A stretch of DNA of 64,000 nt from Yamagishiella unicocca (taxonomy: Eukaryota > Chlorophyta > Chlorophyceae > Chlamydomonadales > Volvocaceae), in the NCBI GenBank assembly GCA_003116995.1, contig BDSL01000132.1:179179-243178 (forward strand). Reading direction: 5' to 3'. Position 1 is the first letter of the stretch, and every line of letters starts with the position of its first letter. The position numbers and the translations under genes were made by a program. Under the pieces are notes generated by a model, which was not told where the DNA came from, ran no database searches, and worked only from the letters and a program-made list of their open reading frames with translations. Shown piece after piece: positions 33,201 to 45,200 of the stretch.

Positions 33201-36200
33201 GGGCTTCATGGCTCTTGATATTGCGTAGTTTGGGTCGGTTGTTGCTATGCGGCCCTGTTGTCGTAATCGGGTGAAGGTGGCGTGCATGGCCGTCATTTAT
33301 ATCGCATATGCGAAGAACCGCATGCCTATTAGGTTTTCTCCTGGGCGACTAGGCACGGAACTGCTGGGAGTGGTACCCCTGCACTGCTAAGGGTGGTATC
33401 TGCGGCGCAAGCGAATGGCCGCCAGGAAGATTTGCTATTGCTCAAGAGATGGGTGCATGAGGTTGGGTGCCAACGGCGGCGTTCGGTGGTGCGGCAGGCG
33501 CCACTGCACGGCGCTATCAGGCGGTGCAGGTGGTGGTGTTGCAGGAGTGCAGGCCCAGCAGGCCTGTACCATTTGAGGAAAAGAGGCGACGGAGGAACGA
33601 GCAGGATGGACTGTTGCAGATGGAACGTAGCGGCAAGGCGGAGCCAAAACGGCTTCTGCGTCGTCGTACATCGTACGTGGGGGCGCTGCACGTGTATCGA
33701 CCGTACGCGGCGTCCCGCCCCCTGCCCCTGATTCCAGCAGCGGCAGCTGGCAGCGGCACACGCAATCCAACGTGGGGTCGCCGCCGCTGTTAGGCATCTT
33801 TGCAATCAGAGCAGTGTAGCACATGATGCGTTTGGCAAGTTTTATGGCTTCGGAAGTAACTGATGCTGGTAGGTGATAGGTGCTTACGAAGCAGGTCTTT
33901 GGTTTTCAAAGAGGCGAGGTAGATTCCGTCTCGCGGGTCGGTGGGTCGCCTGGTCGGTGATGCCGCAACCCGCCGGGATTGCCGGTCGTGAGGTTGTGAG
34001 ATCGTGAGGTTGCATTGGAACTGTGGATCTGTTACACTGCCGCTGCAGTCTTGTGGGAGCACCGTGTCCTAGGGCACTGTAGTCGGCTTCGGAGCGTTCG
34101 GCTTTACCCGGGTCATATAGTAGTAGCGATGACTACGATCGCCACTGCATTGTGTAGCGGCGATGAGGGAGTTACACCACCACCGCCGGCGGCGGCCCCT
34201 TGCTATCGCACATTGCTGCTGATTGCAGGGCGCTGACTCTGCGAGTCATTCGAATGGTTTTTGCATTTGTACAACAGCAAACTGCAGCTGCTGTTGTCGT
34301 ATGCGTGTATGGCCGTCTAATTCATTGTCCCCCGCGTCTTGCGTGCGTGCGTGTGTATGTGATTGGTGTTGAAGGCGTTTCTTGCTCGTTGGCTGTTCGA
34401 TTGTAGGGAGGTGATGCCGCCGCACCACCGCCCAGCGTGGACCGTAGTAGGCTTTTGGGTGCGAGAGCGGCTTCGCATTTGGCAGCAGGCCGCAGTGCAG
34501 CCGGTACTGATGGTGCCCAAGACGGTGCCCAAGACAGCCCTGCACCCTCTTGACATCGGCTGTTACTGCGCTCCCCCCCCAAGGCTGTAACCCAACAGGG
34601 GCCGTGTAATGGCCGCTATCCATGAACCCCCGCGCACAAGCAGCCACTCGAATGGCATTTGCTGTCCGGGCACATAGGTTCTCGTTTGTGTGGTTCCGGA
34701 GCATCCACATACGGGGGATCCCAGCGCCGGAAAACGCGCAGCAGTCGCCCACTGAAAGCAAGCATCCAACTGCCAACTGCCAACCTGCAATTCCCAGCAT
34801 GCCCCAAGCCGTCTGCTGATTGGGCCCCCGTGTCGACTGGGGTCTTGTGACAACCGGTGCAATGGTCGCAACAATCCCTTCCCCCAGACAACCCCCCTGC
34901 CACCCCCCCTTTACGGTTCTTTTCTGTAACCCCCCTTTACTGGGGGGTTTTCCTCGCACCCCCTTTTACTGCCGTCTCGACCCCTCTGGCCTCTTCCGCA
35001 ACATCAGCGGCATGTACCACCCCGCCGCCCTCCAACCGGCAACCGTCACCACATGGCCGCCCGCCGCCCGCCAACACATGGCCGCCCGCCGACCCGCAAC
35101 CGTCACCACATGGCCGCCCATCCCTCAACATTACATGCGCCTTGCTCCGTCCCCATGCTCGGTGCCCCAGCCCCACCCGCCAGGCCCAACTCCCAACCAC
35201 CAAGCAACTCCCGCTCGGTCCCGCTCGTCAGCACCCCTCGCCGTCCCCTGCTGGAGCGGTTGCTTGCCTCCCGTTTCCCAGCACCCCGTACTGCGGGCGT
35301 ACGGGGTGCTACCCGCCTGCTCCTCTGCCGCCTGTCGCACCCGAGCTGTCTCTCCAGGGCCCCTCCCCCCGTCCGCCTGGTTCCGCCTGGGCCACGTCTC
35401 CTCGCGCCTGCGGTCATTCCTCCTCCGGCCCCCGCGGGCCCCATCATGCCCTTCACCTCCTCTTCTCCTTCTCTCTCTCTCGCTCATGGACATCGAATTT
35501 TGTTCCTGTTCTGCTGTTTGTCCCCGCCCTTCGCCCAGCTGGCGACCCCGCACCTCCAGCGCCTGGCCCTTGCAGCTTTGCTGTGTGTCGCCCTAGCTAC
35601 GGAGACGCTTTGCTGTACGTTGCCGTGGCTACAAAGACGCTAACCCCCCCATCAGACACCACCATCCGCGGGTCCTTTCAGCGCCTCTCCCCCTTTGGGC
35701 CCCCCTCCCTCCCTGCCCCCCCCCTCCTTCGGGGCAGGTCATATTACGACCTTCGGCTTTCGTATCCCCAACCCAGTTTTCTCCAGCATGCATCTCAAAA
35801 CTTCTGTTTAAACGGTTTTTTTCCCGGACATCCACGGGTTTCCCTCGAACCCCCTCCTTTCCTCCCCCCCCCTCCCTTGCCCTTTCCCTTCCCCCCTCCA
35901 GCCCCCTCCCCCCACTCACCTGCGTGAACTCCTCCTCGTTCCAGCCGCCCAGTCGCCCCCGGCCGCCGCGCGCTCGTCCCCCCGCCCCCGCCCCCACGTA
36001 GTCGCCCAGGTACATGTGCGAGTAGTGGTCCACCTGGAGCTCGTCGGAGCTGGCGGCGCGCGGATCCACTGGGGTTACGGGGGGGAGGGGGGAAACCGGG
36101 TGTGTATGTGTGTGTATGGGGGGGGGGGACGCGAGGGGAGAGGGGGCACCGGGAGGTAGCGAGTAGACCCGGTTACCCGACACATGAAACGGAGGGCACA

Positions 36201-39200
36201 AGGGTGGGGAGAGAAGGCAGGTAAGCGGACTGAGGGGGCCGGATCCGAGGAGCACGTCACACCCACACGTGACTCCCACGGGAGATCAGGGAGCAGTCAG
36301 TCAGCCGGCCCCAGCTGGTATCCGCCCCGCTCCCCCCTGGACCCTGTAGGCCCTACCTCCGTGCTCATGCTCCGCTGCCGTACCCTCCTCGTCCTCCGCA
36401 GCGACCTCCAGGTCGCCGAACTCGTCGTACTCCACTCGCTCAAGGAAGCTGTCTAGGTCGCCGGCGCCGACGCCGCCAGCGTCGGCGACATCGGCGTCAC
36501 CGGCGTCACCGGCGTCAGCACCGGCGTCGACATCGTCGCCGGTGCCGTACAATTCGCCGTCGGCGGCGGCGCCGTCGTCACCGACGGTGTTAATGCCGTA
36601 CGCGTACTGCTCCGGCACGGGGTCCTCCTCGAAGATGTCGAACGAGCCAGTCGCCTCCTGGCTCACTGCGTCCCCCACACTGAAGCTCTCGACGGTGGCC
36701 TCGGTGTCGTCGTCGCTGCTGCCGGCGCCTCCCGCCTGCATCAGCCGCCGCCGGGCGGTGGTGCTGTGGGTTCCGGGGGAAGGAGGTGGGTGGGCGAGAA
36801 GACCCGGTTACACGATATAGGAAACAGGTACGGAGGATGGGGAGGCGGCGAGGAGGGGCAAGGGACGCGCCGCCGGGGTCACGAGGGCCCTATGCAGCTG
36901 TGGGTGCGGAGGGCGCGGCACTGGAGGCAGGGTGGAGCCGCTCAAGGCGGAGGGGGGCGCCACGCCCCACGTGGGCGAGCGGAACGGGGGGGGGGGCGCC
37001 TTCCCCCGCCGAGCACTGGCTGCAGAGGGCGCGGGTGCGAGGTGACGGGACGCGGTGTCACTCACGTGGCTACCGGGCTGGGGCCGCCTCCTCCCCCCCC
37101 TCCTCCTCCTCCTCCTCCCCCTCCCGCAGTCGCCGCCTGGTCCCGCTGCTTGAGCATGTAGACCACCGCGTCGTAGAAGATGACGTTGGCGTCGCGGGCC
37201 TCCTCCATCAGCTTCTCAGCGGCCACGTTGCCGTACTTCCTCCTGCGTACGGTACGGCAAATCACACACACACACACACTCAGCCGCCCGCCACCGTCCT
37301 TCTGGCTATCGGAGCGCTGCGCGGACGCCGTCTACATAATCGGAATTATGGCTTCTCGTGGACACACTCTGGGCTTCTTTCGGTAACTATTGGCGCCTCG
37401 CCCTGCCTCCGGATTCCTTGGTCTCTTCGCGCTCCGTCTCCTTCGCGGCTCAGCTCAGCATTTATAAAACACACACACACACACGCACACACACGGCGGC
37501 ACGACAGGGTGCGGCGCGGTGGGTCCAACAGGTCGGCTGGCTCCGGATGGGACCCCTCCTTCCCGGCAGGCGCTGATGCCCCCTCGAGGCTGCGGCTCAT
37601 CACGTGGATGGGCTCGAAACATGAACCAGACGGATGACGGAAGTGACCATCGGAGCCCCAACCCCCCGGTAAGCTGAATAGCCCCACCGCCCCACCGCCG
37701 TCGCCTCCGCGACTTCCTTCAGGGCCGCTTTCCGCCATACCGAACGTCGTACACTTCGCATCCCAATCCCACCCACCCACGTTCGTCTAGGCGTAGCAGC
37801 CGGGGGTCGACGCTCGACCTCCGGGTATCGTTACCTACACCCCAGTCCTCCAGCATGCATCTCCAGACGCGCGTGCCAAACGTTTCCCAATCGGTTTTCC
37901 TCCTCAGTGCGACCCACGGGTTTCCTCTCGTAATCCGGCTGACCCCTCCCGCCCTTGTTCGCCCTCTGCCTCATCTCGCGGCTGCTCTGCCCCCACCCGC
38001 CGCCTCTCGCCGCCAGACCCTCACCTGTACTCAATGATCTGCCGTACGAATCTCTTCACGCGGTCTCCCATGCTGGCGGTCCGGGTCTTGTCGCTTTCGT
38101 CCTCCGAAACCACCCGGCTGCTGGACCGCTGCAGCGCCTTGCCGCTCGAGCCGCCGGGGCTCTGCGGATTGGTGCCGGGAGGGTGGGGAGGGGTTGGGGA
38201 GTACGACACACGCTTGTCGGGCTGGTGCCGGAATGGTGGGGAGGGGTAGGGTCAGCGGTGGCCACAGGGGCTGTCGTCCCTCAGGCCCTTCAGGGCTCAG
38301 TCCAATGAACCAAAGGGCCGAACTGTACTTTGGCTGTCACGTCGACGCGATGCTTCTGTGCCTCTCCCCTCCAACCGGGTCCTCCGTGGCGACGAGCACC
38401 GCTGTGGTTGACTACTTCTCGACCAGCTTGCGCACGCTCACCCTATTTTTTCATGCATATTCAACCACGTGTCCGGAAACTAGTCGCCAGGATTTGAATT
38501 CTGCCCTTCGTTTCCTATGTCGTGAAACCGGGTTTTCTCGCTCCCCTGGCCCCAAAGGAGAGCCCTTTAGCTCGCGATCGCTTGTTGAGCGTCCGCGATT
38601 TCCAACCGAGAAGGCTTCGGGGGGCGCTGGGCGCCTTCTGTTGTTCCCTGCTTACTTCCTTTTCCACCTAACAGGGCTTTACCGCATGCCTCTCACCTGG
38701 CCGTCGCCGTCGCCCACGTCAGGGTGCGAGTGGTCGAAGGGGTCCGTGGGGTCAAGGCCAACAAACCAGTCCTGTACGGCGCATTCGTCAGCATCAGCAG
38801 CATCAGCAGCATCAGCAGCATCAGCACCGGTACCAGGATGAGCATCAGGATCAACGCCGGATCCGGAACCAGCACGTGCAGTACCCCGGCCCCACCTTCC
38901 GCACGCGGAGGCGGCTGATCTGCAGCGCCTCGTGCATCTTGTCGCCCTGCACGGCAGCAGCGGCGGCAGCAGCGGCAGTAGCGACGTTCAGAGGGCGTCG
39001 TCGCAACGGGGGCGCCGGCGGCAGTAGCCGCCAGTCAGTGGAGGCCAGTGAGGTCATGGAGCAGCAGCGGAAAAGACGTCCCCGGAACAGCACGCACACG
39101 TTTGTCCGCACCTCGCCCGCAGGGTTTCCCTCCTGGCTATCCCCCCAAAGGGTTTCCCCCATCCCCAGGGTTTCCCCCGCCCCCCAGCGTTTTCCCCCGC

Positions 39201-42200
39201 CCCCAGGGTTTTCCCCGCCCCCAGAGTTTTCCTCACTGCTATCCCGCCCAATCTCCGGGGCTCGCACCGTGTCCTTGAAGAACATAATCTGACCGTCGTA
39301 CGTCGAAAGCAGCACGTCCCGTACACCATCAAAATCGATGTCGTACAGCAGTGGCGAGGCGTGTACTGACGACGCGTGGAAGGCGGGCCAGCCCACTGCC
39401 TGGCCACCGTTGGGGCCCTCCAGCACCTGGGGGAGGGTCGGTGCGGGTCAGTGGGTCGGTGCGGGTCAGTGGGTCAGTGCGGGTCAGTGGGTCGGTGCGG
39501 GTCAGTGGGTCAGTGCGGGTCAGTGGGTCAGTGCGGGTCAGTGGGTCAGTGCGGGTCAGTGCGGGTCAGTGGGTCGGTGCGGGTCAGTGGGTCAGTGCGG
39601 GTCAGTGGGTCAGTGCGGGTCAGTGGGTCGGTGCGGGTAAGTGGGTCAGTACGGGTCACGGAGGGCTCCACCGCCACAGGTACGTAGCTGGGCCGTACTA
39701 CGACATACATGTACCCGGTAGGGATTGGAAATAGTCGCCAAGGTCACCGCAGGCCAGCCGAGTGGGCCGCCCGGTCGGATCTCCACTGTCCGCCCCCAAC
39801 TACGATCCAACTAGGACCCAAATTGAACAACTACCGGTGCGCACAACTGCGACAGCGTACGAGCACCACCTCATCACCGCAACCGACAACGGCCGCTGCT
39901 GCGCGCACCCACCTCCAGGTAGTGCACGAAGGAGGGAACGATGATGTCGCGTCTGGGGGGGGGAGGGTTGGGGGGGGGGAGGGTTGGAGGGGAGCCCGTT
40001 GGTCGGCATGTCAGAAGTGAGTGAGTCCGACTAGGAGACGTTTGGCACATACATTGCTTGGGATTGCACGCCGGAGGATTTGGTTTAGGTGCCCAGAGCC
40101 AGAGGTCGCGCGTTCCGCCCGCAGCCGGGGGTTGAGGTTGGCAGAGTATCGCTAACCGGGGGGGAGGGTGTCCATGTTAAGGGACAAGGAGCAACTAACC
40201 CAAGTAGCCCTACTCAGGCAGCCCTCCCTGGACCCTCCGCTCCCTCGCCCCAACCCTGCACGTGCATGTGCACCAGCACCACCACCAGCACCACCACCAC
40301 CACAGTCATCACCCCCTGCCCTCGCGGTTCCGGCCTCGTCCGGCAGCGTTGTGAGGCCGCGCCCCCTCGCCTGGCCCCCTCGCCTGGCCCCCTGCCAGCT
40401 CAAAGTGCGATCTCACTGCGCTGGCTGCCGTCGTTGCCGAGGGGTCGGGGCTGACAGCACGCGGCGCCCCTTCCCTCCCCGCCGCCTTCCTCACACCAGG
40501 GAACCGCCCAGCAACACGGGAGGCGCTGGTGGCTGCCCATCCATGTTGCACCGGGTGCGCCAACAGTCATCACCTAACAGACGGCAACCGGCAAACAGAA
40601 GCCGCGCAGCGTTGGTTTCGTTTTCGAAGGCTCGCCCACCCAGCCCCTAGACGCAATCGCGGATCAACCGTTGCTGTTGTGACGGCCAGGAGGGTCACAC
40701 CGTTTGTTGTTGTGGCGGCCAGGGGGGTCCCAGGTGCCGCACGGGTGACAGCGAAGCGGTCTCCCCGCACCGCACTCGTTGCCCTCACCCTGGCGCAGTG
40801 GCGGGAGGACACAGCCACCCCTGGAGCACCGACCCTGCCCACTGCCCCGTCCTTGGAACGCAGAACCCTCTACCAGCGGCTCGAACGAGGACGATACCAC
40901 AGCCCCACCGCCGCAAACCACCACCCCCTCCTCCTCCCCGTTCCGATGCACACCCAAACCCATCACCCTACTAAGAACAGTCCCACATCCTCGAGCTACC
41001 AGCGTCACCCGCTGCCGATGATGGCCGCGTTGCCGGACCGCCTCCTTGCACGCCAGCGCGGAAATGCTCGGAGCAGCGGCGTCTGCCGCCGGTTGGAGGC
41101 CGCACGCCGCCGCATCTACCGGCTCTTCCACGGTGACGGATGCCTCGCTCGCCACATGTATTGCTCGCCCCCCCCCCCGCGCCCGGCGCCGCACTGCGGT
41201 GGCGCCGCGCCTGGTTCGGCAGTGCTGTGGGGGTCCGTCTCTCACGGACCGCGAACTGCCACACCCACCCACCCCACGTCCGCAACCATATGGTCGGTAT
41301 TCGGGCGGGCCGGGGCCGGGACCGGGCCGCGCTGTCCGCTCTCCCATCGCTCGCCACCTCCCCCAGTTCTCCTGCTAGCGCCCAAAACCGGTTCCGCGAA
41401 ACGTTTCCTTGCGTCGCGCGGGGTCCTCGCTTCCTGTCGTCTCGCCGTAGCCGATTTAGCTTACCCGCCAAAGGTCACCTTATGACCTTCGGCTTTAGTA
41501 TCCCCAACCCAGTTCTCCAGCATGCATCTCAAAACTTCTGTTCTAAACGGTTTTTTTCGGGCATCCACGGGTCTTCCTCGAACCCACCCCGCTTCATCTG
41601 AGCCCTTACCGCTAACAGTGCCGCTTCGCTGCCTCACGGACCGTGCACTACCCAGCCCTGTGTTCCACCACCTGAGCCCTTACCGCTATCAGCCCATTCA
41701 ATGCCCAATTCATTCCCAACTTCTCAACTTTTGAGCCTTCGCCCGTACAGCCGCATTGCCCACCGCCGTACCCCGTTGGTTCCGTCTATTTCAGAGCGCC
41801 GCCTCGGACTCTTCGTTGCTTTGACCCCTGTAACTCCGCTTCACTGCCTCACGCACGTCCTAACACCTCTTGACGCTCCCCTTCCCGCATGCTTCGCGAT
41901 GATGATCGTCGGTAACCGGTTTCCACTCTGGCCAGGTGGGTCACCCGGTCGCGATCGGGAGTTAGGGAGCTCCCGCCGCTTGTCTTCCGGCTGCGGGGAT
42001 TGCGGTTGCGGGTGCTGCTGCTGGTGTCGCCGCGGTATCTAAGTAGCCAGGCCGGCACGGTTCGAGCCACGCGCCGGAAACGGACGGTCGTTGGTGCCGC
42101 TTGATAGCGTACCTCATCTCCACGGTAACATTGTGTACGGGCTGGGACTTATCCGGACTTCGCCGCGTCTCGCCCCACCATGTCCCAGCCCGCCACCCAA

Positions 42201-45200
42201 GTTCTCCCAAGGCGCCTCAAACGCTACCGCACATAAGTTCGTTTCTTTTCCTCTTAACAGGCCGCCGACGGGCCCAAAATCACAGGTTTCTCGGTAGTCA
42301 AGCCAAACTCTCCAGCATGCGCGCGTGTCCGGAAATATTCGCCAGGTAGTTTCTGCTCCCCGTTTCCTATGCCGTGTAATCGGGTCGTTGCCGAGGGGTC
42401 GGGGCTGACAGCACGCGGCGCCCCTTCCCTCCCCGCCGCCTTCCTCACACCAGGGAACCGCCCAGCAACACGGGAGGCGCTGGTGGCTGCCCATCCATGT
42501 TGCACCGGGTGCGCCAACAGTCATCACCTAACAGACGGCAACCGGCAAACAGAAGCCGCGCAGCGTTGGTTTCGTTTTCGAAGGCTCGCCCACCCAGCCC
42601 CTAGACGCAATCGCGGATCAACCGTTGCTGTTGTGACGGCCAGGAGGGTCACACCGTTTGTTGTTGTGGCGGCCAGGGGGGTCCCAGGTGCCGCACGGGT
42701 GACAGCGAAGCGGTCTCCCCGCACCGCACTCGTTGCCCTCACCCTGGCGCAGTGGCGGGAGGACACAGCCACCCCTGGAGCACCGACCCTGCCCACTGCC
42801 CCGTCCTTGGAACGCAGAACCCTCTACCAGCGGCTCGAACGAGGACGATACCACAGCCCCACCGCCGCAAACCACCACCCCCTCCTCCTCCCCGTTCCGA
42901 TGCACAGCCAAACCCATCACCCTACTAAGAACAGTCCCACATCCTCGAGCTACCAGCGTCACCCGCTGCCGATGATGGCCGCGTTGCCGGACCGCCTCCT
43001 TGCACGCCAGCGCGGAAATGCTCGGAGCAGCGGCGTCTGCCGCCGGTTGGAGGCCGCACGCCGCCGCATCTACCGGCTCTTCCACGGTGACGGATGCCTC
43101 GCTCGCCACATGTATTGCTCGCCCCCCCCCCCCCGCGCCCGGCGCCGCACTGCGGTGGCGCCGCGCCTGGTTCGGCAGTGCTGTGGGGGTCCGTCTCTCA
43201 CGGACCGCGAACTGCCACACCCACCCACCCCACGTCCGCAACCATATGGTCGGTATTCGGGCGGGCCGGGGCCGGGACCGGGCCGCGCTGTCCGCTCTCC
43301 CATCGCTCGCCACCTCCCCCAGTTCTCCTGCTAGCGCCCAAAACCGGTTCCGCGAAACGTTTCCTTGCGTCGCGCGGGGTCCTCGCTTCCTGTCGTCTCG
43401 CCGTAGCCGATTTAGCTTACCCGCCAAAGGTCACCTTATGACCTTCGGCTTTAGTATCCCCAACCCAGTTCTCCAGCATGCATCTCAAAACTTCTGTTCT
43501 AAACGGTTTTTTTCGGGCATCCACGGGTCTTCCTCGAACCCACCCCGCTTCATCTGAGCCCTTACCGCTAACAGTGCCGCTTCGCTGCCTCACGGACCGT
43601 GCACTACCCAGCCCTGTGTTCCACCACCTGAGCCCTTACCGCTATCAGCCCATTCAATGCCCAATTCATTCCCAACTTCTCAACTTTTGAGCCTTCGCCC
43701 GTACAGCCGCATTGCCCACCGCCGTACCCCGTTGGTTCCGTCTATTTCAGAGCGCCGCCTCGGACTCTTCGTTGCTTTGACCCCTGTAACTCCGCTTCAC
43801 TGCCTCACGCACGTCCTAACACCTCTTGACGCTCCCCTTCCCGCATGCTTCGCGATGATGATCGTCGGTAACCGGTTTCCACTCTGGCCAGGTGGGTCAC
43901 CCGGTCGCGATCGGGAGTTAGGGAGCTCCCGCCGCTTGTCTTCCGGCTGCGGGGATTGCGGTTGCGGGTGCTGCTGCTGGTGTCGCCGCGGTATCTAAGT
44001 AGCCAGGCCGGCACGGTTCGAGCCACGCGCCGGAAACGGACGGTCGTTGGTGCCGCTTGATAGCGTACCTCATCTCCACGGTAACATTGTGTACGGGCTG
44101 GGACTTATCCGGACTTCGCCGCGTCTCGCCCCACCATGTCCCAGCCCGCCACCCAAGTTCTCCCAAGGCGCCTCAAACGCTACCGCACATAAGTTCGTTT
44201 CTTTTCCTCTTAACAGGCCGCCGACGGGCCCAAAATCACAGGTTTCTCGGTAGTCAAGCCAAACTCTCCAGCATGCGCGCGTGTCCGGAAATATTCGCCA
44301 GGTAGTTTCTGCTCCCCGTTTCCTATGCCGTGTAATCGGGTTTCCTAATCTTTCCTAACCGCTGTCCTCCGTCGTACAGGCCCGCGTCGTTCCTCACCGC
44401 CGTACTCGCGCCGTACAGGACCGCGTCGTACCCGTCTCCTCGCATATCCGGCCTCCACCTCACTGCCTCTGTCTCTTTCGCCGTGCCGCTTGGGGCTTCT
44501 TCATTGCTTTGGCTGTTCTTCCGCTCCGCAAATGGGTGTTGTTCCTGACGCCCGCCGATGCCCCCTGCCCGCATGCTTCGCATCGACCGCCATCACCACC
44601 CGCTCTGGGCCCTGGCCAGGTGAGTTCCGCTGCCGGGTCGGGCACATGTTTTGTTTGCTTTTTGCTAGTCGTTGCGTTCTTGTCTGCGAGCAACGGGACC
44701 TGCTTCTAGGCTCTCCCATTCTCCGGTCCCCCATGGCGGCGCGGCGCGGCTCCGGCCTCCTGCCACGGACGCTGGACGGGCCCCATCTGGTAATCTCCGA
44801 CTTCCTCACGTCGTCCGCAACATTATGGTCGGTATTCGGGCGGGTCGGGGCCTGGCCGCACTGTTCGCTCTCCCATCGCTCACTGCCTCCCCCAGTTCTC
44901 CAGCTAGCGCCCAAAACCAACCGGTTTCGCGAAACGCTTCCTTGCGTCGCGCGGGGTCCTCGCTTCCTTTCGTCTAGACGCCGCCGACTTAGCTTAGCCG
45001 CCGAAGGTCCACAGACGACATTCGTCTTACGTCTCCTCACCCCAGTCCTCCAGCATGCATCTCGAAACGTCTTTTCTAAATGGTCTTTTCTCGCATCCAC
45101 GGGTCTTCCTCAAAACCCCCCCAAACCCACCTCCCGTCCGCGTGCAGGTCCGTGATGAGCGGCGTGGCGTACACCGAGCTGGTGGCCTCGCTCATCCAGG

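Noticed and set aside
42055..42075. GGTTCGAGCC resembling a Pol III B-box in R1
   Set aside because: No A-box at proper spacing and no tRNA fold around it; also found in other R1 copies without tRNA features.
42369..43427. 269- and 321-codon frames in the duplicated unit
   Set aside because: Both strands are open, no family is recognisable, and part of the extension comes from the duplication junction and a C-run.
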